Translations under genes and position numbers: made by a program
Origin: Streptomyces sp. Ag109_O5-1
GTDB taxonomy: Bacteria; Actinomycetota; Actinomycetes; Streptomycetales; Streptomycetaceae
Assembly (NCBI RefSeq): GCF_003814875.1
Contig: NZ_RKQF01000002.1
Span: 124,001-188,000, forward strand
Direction of reading: 5' to 3'
Length of the DNA stretch: 64,000 nt
Shown: piece by piece, positions 34,484-43,751 of the stretch
Numbering within the stretch: position 1 is the stretch's first letter
How the letters are laid out: each line of letters begins with the position of its first letter
Notes under the pieces: generated by a model
Database searches by the model: none
The model's input: only the letters and a program-made list of their open reading frames with translations
Told to the model about the DNA's origin: nothing

Positions 34484-34857
34484 TCACTGAAGGCTCAGGG
34501 AGTCAACGGCGAGGGCTGGGTCACCCAGTGCTTGCTCTGTCAGCGCCAGCAGTTCGGCGATCACTGCAGAGTGGATGACGAAGGGATCCACGACCTCGTC
34601 CCGGATGTCGCGACTGGCCACGATCTGGCTGGCCAAGTAGAGCGCCATGCGCCGTTCAGCGAGTGACCACGGTCGGGCCTTCTCCGCCTGTACCACCAGG
34701 GCGGCGTACTAGCCTCGTAGACGCCGCCCTGGTGGTACAGGCGGGAGGCCAGGGCGTCCCAGCCTGGATCCTGCGGGTCCGGGCCGACTGCGTCGAGCAG
34801 GCCGGGAATGTCTTCCGCGGTCCCGTATGCATGGTGAAGCTGAGACCAGTCCGTCAT
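34484..34857 (-). pseudogene. Short HEAT-protein relative, frameshifted at a palindrome
   Basis: ATG 34857 opens MTDWSQLHHAYGTAEDIPGLLDAVGPDPQDPGWDALASRLYHQGGVYEAS, related to the start of the HEAT protein at 43568 (IDWASMEHAYGSAEEVPALLWAL ... HHQGDVY). The rest, ALVVQAEKARPWSLAERRMALYLASQIVASRDIRDEVVDPF, lies in the next frame. The frame break falls in the 13-nt loop of a 23-bp perfect inverted repeat (34686-34744). Confidence 0.55.
34686..34744. repeat. 23-bp perfect inverted repeat with 13-nt loop
   Basis: 34686-34708 and 34722-34744 are exact reverse complements. Both arms are coding (LYHQGGV and YAALVVQ of the HEAT-type pseudogene). The loop ACTAGCCTCGTAG holds the frame break. Confidence 0.9.
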
Positions 34858-34942
34858 GCGGAGATCTAAGCAGAGACCGATCAGCACGTACCTCAGGAGA
34901 GCGCGACCGATCCGGCGGCTCCAGCGGCACCGATGCGTTGGC

Positions 34943-35248
34943 ATGCCCGCGGCCCGCGCGCATGGCATCGTCGACGCCTTGGCCGGCGCGGGCATCCGCT
35001 GCTGAGCCGACAAGGGCTACCAGGGCGCGCGGGGCACGATCCGCGTTCCCCACCGCAGCCGGTGGGACACGCTGTCCGCCGGTCAACGGGCCGTCAGCGT
35101 CTCCCACGCACGGATCCGCGCCGTCGGGGAGCAGGCCACAGCCACCTTGAAGCAGTGGCGCCTGCTGCGGAAACTCCGCTGCAGCACGACCCGCATCACC
35201 GACATCGTGAAGGCGGTCCTGGCCATCCACCTGGCCTCGTCTGCCTGA
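34943..35248 (+). pseudogene. IS5-family transposase C-terminal fragment with internal stop
   Basis: AARAHGIVDALAGAGIRC-TGA-ADKGYQGARGTIRVPH ... SVSHARIRAVGEQATATLKQWRLLRKLRCSTTRITDIVKAVLAIHLA resembles the end of HARBI1-like IS5 transposases (ADKGYQG Asp; GEQATATLK Glu). The in-frame TGA is at 35003. The N-terminal half is missing. Confidence 0.75.
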
Positions 35249-35632
35249 GGTTGGGAAGGGCTCACTGTGTTCTACGGTCGTTTTCCATGGCGGGAGCGGG
35301 AACGTGTCCACCATTGGCGGCCCTGCGGGATAAGTTCTGCTACGGGTCGGCATGAAGCTCGTACAGCGCGCTGTACACGCTCATCCGTGCCGGTAAGCGA
35401 CCGTCTTGCAGGATGCCGGAGGCAGCCCCTACCAGGGCACGGAGCGGTCCGGCTCCGGAGACGGCCCCGGGACACCGTGTGGCACCGTGACGCCCCACCA
35501 GGACCCCACCCTGAAAAGGTCTTCCGACGTCACCGTGTGGTTGCCGGGTCAAAGCCACTGGTCCAACACCCCCGGACCCGCGGTTGACCGGCAGGTCAAC
35601 TCACGGGCCCCGTCGGCTGTCGCGTAGCCGTG
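35249..35632. other. Gene-free stretch
   Basis: No supported gene. A minus-strand frame ends GILQDGRLPARMSVYSALYELHADP (to 35340), which has the look of a GntR-like N-terminal helix-turn-helix scrap, but there is no start and no further similarity. Confidence 0.35.
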
Positions 35633-36031
35633 TCAGAAGACTCGTACCGAGGAGATTCCGTCGTTGAGGCCCGTACCGACGAGGCTGCCCGCCCGTTGGC
35701 TTGGCGCAAAGGCGCGCTGAAGCCCCTTGTAGTGGACGTTCTTGTAGACCACCACGAAGTCGGCCGTGTTGTTGATCACCGACGAGGCGACGTCGTTGAA
35801 CCCGTACAGCCGGAGGTCCGGCACGCTCGACTGGGTCAGCAGAATCCGTCCGTTCCCAGAGCCGTTGTAGTCGATGTGCTCGTAGAGGCAGAAGTAGTGG
35901 GATGGGCACGCTGCGGCTCCCGCACCGTAGATCACTCTCGTGTCGGCCTTCGCCTCCGCCTGTGCGCCCGTGGCCATCAGGCCCGTAGCGGCCACGGCGA
36001 TACCCAGCGCCATAGCAAACCGACGTCTCAC
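35633..36031 (-). CDS. Secreted peptidase-inhibitor-I36-like protein
   Basis: About 132 residues from GTG 36031, chosen because CAGGAGG lies just upstream (a longer frame to 36064 exists). The signal peptide is RRRFAMALGIAVAATGLMATGAQA. The mature part, CPSHYFCLYEHIDYNGSGNGRILLTQSSVPDLRLYGFNDVASSVINNTADFVVVYKNVHYKGLQRAFAPS, is a beta/gamma-crystallin-like fold of the I36 (SMPI) inhibitor family with a conserved Cys pair. It is exported and would inhibit an extracellular protease or bind the wall. Intact. Confidence 0.78.
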   Translation of the reverse strand: MRRRFAMALGIAVAATGLMATGAQAEAKADTRVIYGAGAAACPSHYFCLYEHIDYNGSGNGRILLTQSSVPDLRLYGFNDVASSVINNTADFVVVYKNVHYKGLQRAFAPSQRAGSLVGTGLNDGISSVRVF

Positions 36032-36245
36032 ATCAGCCTCCTGAGACAAAAGACGTTCTGCCACTCCATGACGCTAATGCGACTGAAAGTAACGGCGCGA
36101 GAGCCATCCCGGTGATCTCGCCCTTCGTCGAGTCCCACGTTCAACTCGGCCCTCGGTCGCGAAGGGAGATGGTCCGATCGGGCACGACTCGAACGTGTGG
36201 GCCATCGGGGCCGATATTCTTACGGCTCCGACCCATTCTTCGGAA

Positions 36246-36780
36246 TCAGCTGGCGGTGCGTTTCTCGTTTTCCGGCAGAGTCATTTTCGCGATTTTGAAG
36301 CGCCTGTCCTGCAATTGCCGAACTGGTCTCTGGGCCCCGCCTCCCGACTGCTCGTCACGTGTCTCAGCCGGGACCGAACGGTGCCTCCCGGTCACCGCCC
36401 TCGCCGCGTACGCCTTGATCGCCAGGTTCTGCCCGCGATGGAAACCCTCCAGCATCGCCACGGCGAGGTCCGGGCCGAGGTCGATGCTGCCCCTGCTGGA
36501 GACCTTGGTCCAGGCGGCCCTCCACAGGTCGTCCTGATCAGTGATGCCGCACCCGTGGACGATGGCCAGCAGCTGCCGTTCGTCGACAGACCTGGTGATG
36601 CGCAAGACCATCCGGCGGAGGCTGCTGAGTGACAGGGCGTGGGGGTTGCCGCTCTTGTCTCTGATCTCGCGGAGCGAAGGGGCCCCGGCGGCTTCGTAGA
36701 GGTATTTGAGGGCGCGGCTCAGGTCGCGCCGGTCGCTGATCAGCGAGACGCCCGGCCGGCCCGAGGGTGGGCAGGATGCG
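36246..36780 (-). pseudogene. Xre-type helix-turn-helix protein fragment
   Basis: LISDRRDLSRALKYLYEAAGAPSLREIRDKSGNPHALSLSSLRRMVLRITRSVDERQLLAIVHGCGITDQDDLWRAAWTKVSSR matches the N-terminal helix-turn-helix that begins many Streptomyces NB-ARC/TPR or effector proteins. The usual large C-terminal part is absent. After the helix-turn-helix only DLAVAMLEGFHRGQNLAIKAYAARA remains before low-quality sequence. No good start is visible. Confidence 0.45.
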
Positions 36781-37006
36781 ACGTTCGTCGATGCGGGCCC
36801 GTGTCCGCATCCGCAGCGGGACCGACGTGCGCTGCCAGGGGCAGCACAATGCGGCGAGGGCGACAGGGCGGCCCCGGCGGGCCCCTGTCGCCTCGGCTGC
36901 ACACCGCCGGTCTGCAGACTGATCGGCTGAGCAAAGCGATGTCCAGTCCAGGACGGACAGATGGCGCAGGACGCGGTTCGAGCCGAGCCCGCAGGCCTCC
37001 CCCATC

Positions 37007-37217
37007 TGCCCTGCTCGACTTCGTCGGTGTACTGGCGCAGCTGCGGGCCGGCGGTGCCGCCGGCGATCGGCTCGCCGATTTCGGGGTCGACAAAGATGAC
37101 GACCAGGGTGCGGTCCAGGTCGTGGAGTTCCGCCTCGTTGGTGATGGACTCCGCCTGTTTCGCGGCAGCGTCTGTGAAGTCAATCCGGGCGCGACGCGGA
37201 CCACGGTGAGGGGCCAT
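37007..37217 (-). pseudogene. Small hypothetical (RelE-like fold family), truncated
   Basis: ATG 37217 opens MAPHRGPRRARIDFTDAAAKQAESITNEAELHDLDRTLVVIFVDPEIGEPIAGGTAGPQLRQYTDEVE. Similar short actinobacterial proteins continue with a beta strand pair (VRVLYYVT...VVAYIEA) that is missing here. A frame break or deletion occurs at about 37007. Confidence 0.45.
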
Positions 37218-37437
37218 CAGGCGACGGCCGAGCGGCGAGCCGGGCGAGGCGGGCCTGGCGCAGTTCCTCCCACGGCGTGCACTGTTCTCGGTCTGGCCTC
37301 GAACGAGTCTTCTGGACCCAGTGGAACGGGTCCTTTGGCCCCGATGTGCGATCTTCAGGGCCTGCTGTGAACAAGTCGATTGGCCCCACCCCAGCGAGGT
37401 GAAGTTCCGGCCCCGGGGGCGTCGGTAGGGTGTCGCC

Positions 37438-37938
37438 ATGCCGTATTCGCCGATGCCGCTCCGACTCGACACCGCTCGGATGACGTTGCGTCAGTGGACC
37501 GAGCCCGACATCGACGCCCATCGCGCCCTCGTCGCTGAACGGGGTGGTGGTATGCCGTCCATCGAGGACAACCGCCGGATGATCGAGGACCAGCGCGCTG
37601 CGTCGGCACTGACAGGGATTGCTCTGCTGCCCGTCATCCGCCGCGATGTGGGCGACTTCATCGGGTACTGCGGGCTCACTGCCGGTCGGGCTTCCGTTGA
37701 CGAGCCGGAGATCGCCTATGAACTGTTCCGGCGCATGCACGGACAGGGCTATGCCACCAAGGCGGCGTTCGCGGTGCTCGATGCGGCGATCACGACTGAG
37801 CGGAAACGGCTCTGGTCGACGGTGCGCCCCTGGAACGCGCCGTCGTTTCGCGTTCTCGAAAAGCTTGGGTTCCAGCGCGACCACGTCTCGACCGAAGACA
37901 GTGGTGAACTGGTGTGGCTCACACGCTCGCTGCCGTAG
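37438..37938 (+). CDS. GNAT-family acetyltransferase (RimJ-like)
   Basis: 166 residues. RLDTARMTLRQWTEPDIDAHRALVAERGG, FIGYCGLTAGRASVDEPEIAYELFRRMHGQGYATKAAFAVLDAAI (the RxxGxG/A acetyl-CoA loop as RMHGQGYA) and WNAPSFRVLEKLGFQRD are the RimJ/RimL-type motifs A and B. It would acetylate a protein N-terminus or a small amine. The gene is intact and stands alone between decayed neighbours. Confidence 0.9.
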   Translation: MPYSPMPLRLDTARMTLRQWTEPDIDAHRALVAERGGGMPSIEDNRRMIEDQRAASALTGIALLPVIRRDVGDFIGYCGLTAGRASVDEPEIAYELFRRMHGQGYATKAAFAVLDAAITTERKRLWSTVRPWNAPSFRVLEKLGFQRDHVSTEDSGELVWLTRSLP

Positions 37939-38025
37939 GACACATTTCGCTCGCTTGACTGCGACCGGGGAAGTGGCCCCGGCGGACCGGGTCGCCCGAA
38001 CCGAGACCAGGTCGGCCGGGATAGG

Positions 38026-38112
38026 TCAGGAGGCTGCGACCTGCTGGCGGACCTTGATGTGGGCAAGGCGGTAGGACTCGCTGCCGGTTTCGATGATGTT
38101 GCCGCCGTACCT
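38026..38112 (-). pseudogene. IstB-type C-terminal scrap
   Basis: YGGNIIETGSESYRLAHIKVRQQVAAS-stop is the last 27 residues of an IS21-family IstB-like protein. It is related to, but different from, the scrap at 11239-11382. Confidence 0.6.
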
Positions 38113-38278
38113 GTGAGGACGTCGTCCAGTACACCGAGCAGCACGGTTTGATGGGCCCACCATGAACGGTCGCCCTGAACCCGCACTCCTGGCCTTCGGG
38201 CGGCCCACGCCGTGCGGTCGCGGCCCCCGCGTCCCCGCCCACTCGGCATGGTTCGCCGCGCAGGGCATCCGCCGCCGA

Positions 38279-39445
38279 TCATTCCCGGTGCCGGTCCCGG
38301 ATGATCCGGTCGACCATCGCCGCCGCCCGGTCCGGGCGCGCCTCGAACCAGGCGCCGAGATGTTCTTGGACAGCCTCCCCGACGCAGGCGCGCACCTCGT
38401 CGCCGCCGAGCCGACCGCGGACGGGCCCGAGGAACTCGGGGTGGTCCAGCTTCACCGACACGACTGCGGTGAGGCCCTCGCCGATCCGGTCGACGCCGGG
38501 GCTGGCGTCCTGCGCCGTCAACAGGCCCCGTCTGCGTGCCCAGTCGGTGACCGCTGCACCCACCCCGTCGCGGAAGCCGTCCACGTGAGCGCCGCCCTCG
38601 CGGGTGAACCGGCTGTTGGCGAAGCTGCGCAACCGCTCCTCGCGCGAGCTGCCCCACATGAGGGCGACCTCCATCGTGCCCGCCATCCGCGGGTCCTCTC
38701 GCTCGAAGGCGATGACGTCCGGCTCCAGGACCGCGTCCGTCTCGGCGTGGAGGGCCGCCACGAAGTCCCGTACCCCCTCCGGGCACCGGAACCTCATCTT
38801 GCGGGCTCCTCCGGCCGGGCGTTCGTCGGTCAGCGAGATCTCCAAGCCCCGGTTGAGGAAGGCAACTTGCCGGAAGCGTTCCGCCAGCACGGCGAACGAG
38901 CACCACGTCGTCTCGAAGATGTCGGCGTCCGGCCAGAAGGCGACGGTCGTCCCGCTTGTGCTCGCGGGGCCCACGGTCGCAGGCGGGGCCAGAGCGACGC
39001 CACGGGCGTGCTCCTGAACCCGACGGACTCCCCCGCAGCGCGCCTCGGCCGTCAGCCGACTGGACAGGGCATTGGCGACGCAGAGCCCCACACCGAAGTG
39101 ACCCAAGAGCGCCATGTGCCTGCCATCGGGCTCCGGTCCGGCCCGTAGGCTCGTCAGCAGAGCTTCGAGGCCCAGGGCACCGCCCTCCACGGCGTCCTCG
39201 AAGGGAACCTCCACTCCGTCGTCCGCCACTCGCACGCCGCCGTCGGGTGTGAGCGTGACGTCGACGCAGCCGCCGCCGGCGACCAGAACCCCGTTCACCG
39301 CCCGGCCGACGACCTCGAACACCATCTCGTGCAACCCGCGTTCACCGGTCGAGCCGACCCACATCCCGGGCCGCTTGCGAACGGCCTCCAGGCCCTCCAG
39401 CACCTCGATGTCGGCAGCGTCGTACAGCATGCCTTCCCCACTCAC
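38279..39445 (-). CDS. GyrB-like GHKL protein lacking TOPRIM, degenerate ATP site
   Basis: 388 residues from GTG 39445 (GGGAGGGG upstream; ATG 39430 alternative). The N-terminus LEGLEAVRKRPGMWVGSTGERGLHEMVFEVV is unmistakably GyrB, and the region to about 215 is the GHKL fold. A transducer domain follows (RSFANSRFTREGGAHVDGFRDGVGAAVTDWA, GEGLTAVVSVKLDHPEFLGPVRGRLGG). The protein ends before TOPRIM. Key positions differ: FEVVDNAIDE is FEVVGRAVNG (N-box Asn lost, Glu kept), DDGRGIP is DDGVEVP, and the GLHGVG lid motif is GHFGVG. It cannot make a working gyrase subunit alone. A decoy, inhibitor-sequestering or regulatory role is speculation. Confidence 0.75.
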   Translation of the reverse strand: MSGEGMLYDAADIEVLEGLEAVRKRPGMWVGSTGERGLHEMVFEVVGRAVNGVLVAGGGCVDVTLTPDGGVRVADDGVEVPFEDAVEGGALGLEALLTSLRAGPEPDGRHMALLGHFGVGLCVANALSSRLTAEARCGGVRRVQEHARGVALAPPATVGPASTSGTTVAFWPDADIFETTWCSFAVLAERFRQVAFLNRGLEISLTDERPAGGARKMRFRCPEGVRDFVAALHAETDAVLEPDVIAFEREDPRMAGTMEVALMWGSSREERLRSFANSRFTREGGAHVDGFRDGVGAAVTDWARRRGLLTAQDASPGVDRIGEGLTAVVSVKLDHPEFLGPVRGRLGGDEVRACVGEAVQEHLGAWFEARPDRAAAMVDRIIRDRHRE

Positions 39446-40018
39446 GAAGACCCCTCCCACGGGCGTCCGGCAGATCTCCACAGCCTATGAGGAATCCAAG
39501 AAAACACCAGGTCAGAGGCTCTTCATCGAGGCCGTAGACGGGCGGGTCGGCACCTGCGGGGGAAGCGTCGATCCCGGGAGCGCGCCTTGTGTCCGTCGCG
39601 TGGCCAAGGCCCCGTGAAAGCTCCGCACGACCCCGTTCCGCGCGTCCCTGAGGCCACCAATTCCCTCACGTGACGCGGCGCGTATGCCGTCTCACCCCAT
39701 CCGTCCGCGATGGGCCGCCACGCAGGTACACCCCGCACCTCACCGGCCAGGCTCACCGCGGTGGACGAGGCCGCCGCACGCGGCGGCGCGAATACCGCGG
39801 AGAACGAGCTGCCCGATGGCGCGGCCGTCTGTCCGGCCCACCGACCTCGGTCTCAGGGCAGTGGAAACCGACGAGGCCAGGGCCTGGCTAGAGTACGCGG
39901 CGGCCTCACCCCTCCGCTTGGTCGCCTCCATGGCGCGTAGCGAACTCGGCACCGCGCAACCCGGCTGCGGCACGGAGTGAAGCGCCCCGGTGGGGACAGG
40001 CTCGATAGCATCCTGGCC
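39446..40018. other. Gene-free stretch
   Basis: Short frames on both strands lack starts with ribosome sites and recognisable similarity. Nothing else is seen. Confidence 0.4.
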
Positions 40019-40342
40019 ATGGAGTGGATCCGGCTGAGCGAACATCCGGAGGAGATTTCACGTGGAGCCGTCTTCCACCTCCCGGCCCGGTGGCCGTACG
40101 AGGACACTGTCGAGTTCATGCTCGCGGAGTTGCCACCGGGTGCAGACGAGCGGATGGGTCTGATCGTGACCACCGGCTACAAGGCCGGGCTGTGGGTGGT
40201 GTTCCTGCCGGACGAGGCGTATGCGGCGGGGCAGCCATGGGCACTGTCCGCCTCATGGCTGCGCGACAACTGGACGGCAAAGGTGTACGCGGAGACCGAC
40301 CCTGAGCAGGTTCTCGTCCGTACCAGCTACTCGTCGTCGTAG
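40019..40342 (+). CDS. Imm45-like immunity protein
   Basis: 107 residues from ATG 40019 (GTG 39977 is in frame). MEWIRLSEHPEEISRGAVFHLPARWPYEDTVEFMLAELP, MGLIVTTGYKAGLWVVFLPDEA, ALSASWLRDNW fits the Imm45 family (SRGNIFxLPxxWPY and VTGYKAG signatures as I remember them). Members are thought to neutralise a nuclease-type polymorphic toxin. No toxin gene adjoins it, so it would be an orphan. Confidence 0.6.
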   Translation: MEWIRLSEHPEEISRGAVFHLPARWPYEDTVEFMLAELPPGADERMGLIVTTGYKAGLWVVFLPDEAYAAGQPWALSASWLRDNWTAKVYAETDPEQVLVRTSYSSS

Positions 40343-40464
40343 CAGCACGGGCAGCCATGAGCGGCCGACAGGTCACCCCGGTGGTCACGGAGCGCGGCAA
40401 ATCCATGATCACCTACCTGGGCCTGCCCTATCTGCCCTCCCCCGGCACCCATCTGCGCGCCCTC

Positions 40465-41418
40465 TCAGGCTCCCTCCCACCACGGCTTTATGCCCTCCTC
40501 GGCGACGAACTCGTAGAAGTCCATGTTGGCGATCTCCAGGTTGCACGCCAACGAACCGACCTCGCGGCATGGAAGGACGGCCTGCTGCCCCGGGCAGTCG
40601 TACAGGTCGACGACGGTCAGCGGTCGTCCGGGCTCGGCAAAGGTCCGGGCGTCGGCGAGCGCGACCAGCGTGGTGTGTTCCTCCGGCGGGACGAGCGCCG
40701 GGACCTGGCCCGGCTGGAGGCCTTCGAAGGCGGGGTTGTCGACGACCAGCGCTGTCAACGGGTAGTGCTCCACGTCGATCTCGTCCGGGTCCAGGTCCGC
40801 GCCGACCCAGCCGTCTGCGTCAGTCCCGCCCAGTTCGCCGAGCAGGGTTTGCCAACCTGCCTCGTCGTCGTAGCAGGTGCGGACCAGCAGGGCTGTGGTG
40901 GTGGAGGGAAGTGACGGGAAGGACCGGCGCGTCGGCGTCGGCGTGGACGTGGGCGTGGGGAAAGCCGGCCGGCCACCGTCGCCCTGGTACATTCCGCACC
41001 GGTCCATGTCGCGCACCAGGTCGTCGAAGGCGAGCGCGCCGCCCAGCAGATCGGCGAGGATCTCGCCGAGCCGGGCCGAAGGGACCCGGACGCCGCGCCC
41101 GGGTATCGCCGCCAGGTCCACCAGCAGCGGCCCGCCCCCGCCGTACACCACCGGGATGTCCGCCAGGACGACGACCGGCGGCACGGGACTGCTGCCGGGA
41201 ACAAGCGCCGGGATGTTTCCCCCATGCAGGTAGTCCCATCCGCTGTCCTCGACCATACGCAGCCGCACCCCACTGCCCCCGAGGACGAGCCTGCCGTCTT
41301 CCCGGCAGGCCCCGATCTCGTCGTGGAGCCCGCCCCACAGCGCCCTGCCGTCCTCGTAGCACGTGCAGAGCAACAGCACCTCACCGGGCGCCGGCTGAGG
41401 AAGTTCGGGAAAGGACAT
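40465..41418 (-). CDS. Tandem DUF6924-domain protein
   Basis: 317 residues in two related halves. Domain 1 (about 10-150): LLLCTCYEDGRALWGGLHDEI ... VVVLADIPVVYGGGGPLLVDL ... FDDLVRDMD. Domain 2 (about 175-317): LLVRTCYDDEAGWQTLLGELGG ... LVVDNPAFEGLQPGQVPALVPPEEHTTLVALADARTF ... LTVVDLYD ... CNLEIANMDFYEFVAEEGI. A Pro/Thr-rich linker (FPTPTSTPTPT) joins them. The family's function is not established; members occur near SUKH and immunity-type genes. It follows the HEAT gene on the same strand by 18 bp. Confidence 0.75.
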   Translation of the reverse strand: MSFPELPQPAPGEVLLLCTCYEDGRALWGGLHDEIGACREDGRLVLGGSGVRLRMVEDSGWDYLHGGNIPALVPGSSPVPPVVVLADIPVVYGGGGPLLVDLAAIPGRGVRVPSARLGEILADLLGGALAFDDLVRDMDRCGMYQGDGGRPAFPTPTSTPTPTRRSFPSLPSTTTALLVRTCYDDEAGWQTLLGELGGTDADGWVGADLDPDEIDVEHYPLTALVVDNPAFEGLQPGQVPALVPPEEHTTLVALADARTFAEPGRPLTVVDLYDCPGQQAVLPCREVGSLACNLEIANMDFYEFVAEEGIKPWWEGA

Positions 41419-41436
41419 GTCTCTCCTTCGGCGGTG

Positions 41437-43568
41437 TCAGATGAGGTAGTCGTCGACGAGGGCGGCGAACTCGTCGGGTGTGGCGAGGCGGGCGATGAGT
41501 GTACGGCCGACCCGCTGGAGTTCCTCGTCGTCGTCGATGCTCTGGAACCTGCCGCCGCGCCGGGGCAGCGCCAGTTGCTCGCGGAGCAGGGGCAGGGCCG
41601 GAGCCGCGAGGGAGCCCATGCGGTCCAGGCAGGTCACGACGTGGTTGGCCGTCGCTGGGTTCTCGGTCATGACCTGCAGCAGGGCGTCCAGGACGGCTGG
41701 TGCCTCGGCCTCGCCGCCGATCTCCCACAGTGCGGCAGCGCAATGCACCCGGACCCATTCGTAGTCGTGCGTCAGAAGGTCCCGCAGGCGCGGCAGCGCG
41801 ATGGAGGCGGGCGGGCCTATCTCGCCGAGCAGATCGGCCGCATCACCGATGTGGAAGGTGATGTGGCTGTCGAGGAGGCCGAGCAGGAGCGGCATGGCCT
41901 CGGCCAGGTCACCGCCGACGGCCCACAGCGCGGCGACGGCCGCAGGGCGTACATGTGCGTCGGTGGCGGTGGTCAGCGACCGGATCGAGTCCTGTGCGCC
42001 GGCTGCCGCCGGGCCGAACCCGCCCAGTGTCTTCAGGGCTGATTGCGTGATGTTGTGCCGCCCCATGCGCACGGCGGCGCCGAGCATGTCCGCCACCACG
42101 ACAACCGCAGCCGGGTCGCCGAGCACGGCCAGCGCGGAGAGGATCGCGCTGGCGCTCATCTCGGTCCGTCGCCGGGAGAGGTCGATCCGGCGCAGGTGGT
42201 CGCAGAGGCGGGGCACCAACTCGTGGGCTGCCTGCGGCAGATGCCCGGCGACCTGGATCGCCCGCCAGGCGTCGGCGTCGCTGTCCAGCGCGGCCAGTAG
42301 GCTCGGCAGCGCGCGTGCGTCGCCTAGGCGCGCCAGGGCCCGGACAGCTTCCTGGTGGCTTCTGCGCAGCAGCGCCTGCGGTGTGGCCCATATGTGAGGG
42401 CCGTGCGCCGTGCGTTGTGCCTCGATGTGCGCGGCGAGTGCCTCCCTGGCCGGGGCGGCGATCGGGTGGCAGGCCTCCAGGACGGCCGCGGCCTCGGCGG
42501 CGACCTCCTGGTCGTCCGTGGTGAGCTGGTCAGCGACCAGCAGGAGGAGGCGGGTGTGGTCCCCGCGCCAGGTACGCATCAGCTCCCCGCTCATACGGAT
42601 CGCGTCCAGGCGCGAGCCGGGGTCGGGGCTGCTCAGCTGCTCGGCCAGTACCACGGTGCGCTCTGGCACCCGGGCGCCCAGGGCTTCGTGGAACGAGCGC
42701 AGCAGGATGGTGGTCGGTGCGTACACGCGCGTGCGCCGGTCGAGATCCTCGAAGGCGGCGACGATCTGGGGCGCAACTCCGGGCGTGGGTGCCGCCGGGC
42801 GGCTGGGAGCCGGTGCGATCCGCCGCACGGGTAGGGCATGGGCACTCTCGCGCAGCAGGCCGACGGCAGTCGGCACGACGTCCTCGCCGATCTCGTCCGG
42901 AGCGCAGCGGACCCGCTGGACCACGGCCGCGAGCCGGGTCACCGGGCCCTGGGCCGGGTCGGCGGCGAGCCTGCCAAGCCAGTCCACCACCTGCTGTCAG
43001 GCCGCCGGCAGGCGCAGTGCGAGGGCGGCCGCCGCCTCCACGATCCGCAGCCGCGCCGCGACAGCTTGCTCGGCGGCCAGCCGCTCGCGCAGCACGGCGG
43101 CGGCCCGGTCGGTGTTGTCGAGGAAGAGCCCGAGCCCGGGAATCGCGGCCAGGCGCACGTCGGGGTCGGCGTCGCGGGCGAGTTCGGCGAACTCCGCACC
43201 CCGCTCGCGCAGGAAGGCGACGGCCTGCGCGCAGCCTGTCGGGGGGGGTAGTACTCGATCTCGGTGCCGTCGTCCCCGAAGCCCCGGTCGAGGGACTCCC
43301 GGCCGATGCTGACCACCAGCGTGAGCACGGCGGCCCGGTCAGGCGTGGCGCCGTCGGCGGCCAGCTCGAACAGGAAGGGCAGACTGGCTGCTGTGCACGG
43401 GTACACGTCGCCCTGGTGGTGAACCGCACCGTGGAAGCGGTCGAGAGCCTGGCTGCGTTCCCCCGCGTCCGGGGAACACAGCGCCCACAGCAGCGCCGGC
43501 ACCTCCTCGGCCGAGCCGTACGCGTGCTCCATCGACGCCCAGTCGATGTCATGCAGTCCGTCGAACAT
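41437..43568 (-). pseudogene. Long HEAT-repeat protein broken by a G8-run shift and a TGA
   Basis: ATG 43568 opens MFDGLHDIDWASMEHAYGSAEEVPALLWAL and HHQGDVYPCTAASLPFLFELA. At the eight-G run 43241-43248 the frame shifts to VAFLRERGAEFAELARDADPDVRLAAIPGLGLFLDNTDRAAAVLRERLA. An in-frame TGA near 42993 interrupts it, and the HEAT repeats then continue uninterrupted (VVDWLGRLAADPAQGPVTRL to FAALVDDYLI). The full protein would be about 710 residues. The last 517 residues remain open from GTG 42990. HEAT solenoids bind proteins or nucleic acids. In Streptomyces such proteins occur singly beside SUKH-like genes. Confidence 0.65.
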
Positions 43569-43751
43569 GACCCGAACCATGCCAGGCACCACTGACAACA
43601 GAAGCCGTTCCCGGCGGGAGCAATTGAAAGCGAGAGCCGTCCCGTTGGTGTCCGACGGCCCGGAGAGCGGGACGATCACGTTCAGGCGAGGGGCAGTTCA
43701 CCTAGGGCCTGTCCGGCGAGGGGATGCCTTCACGTCTCGGCGTGGTGGAAC

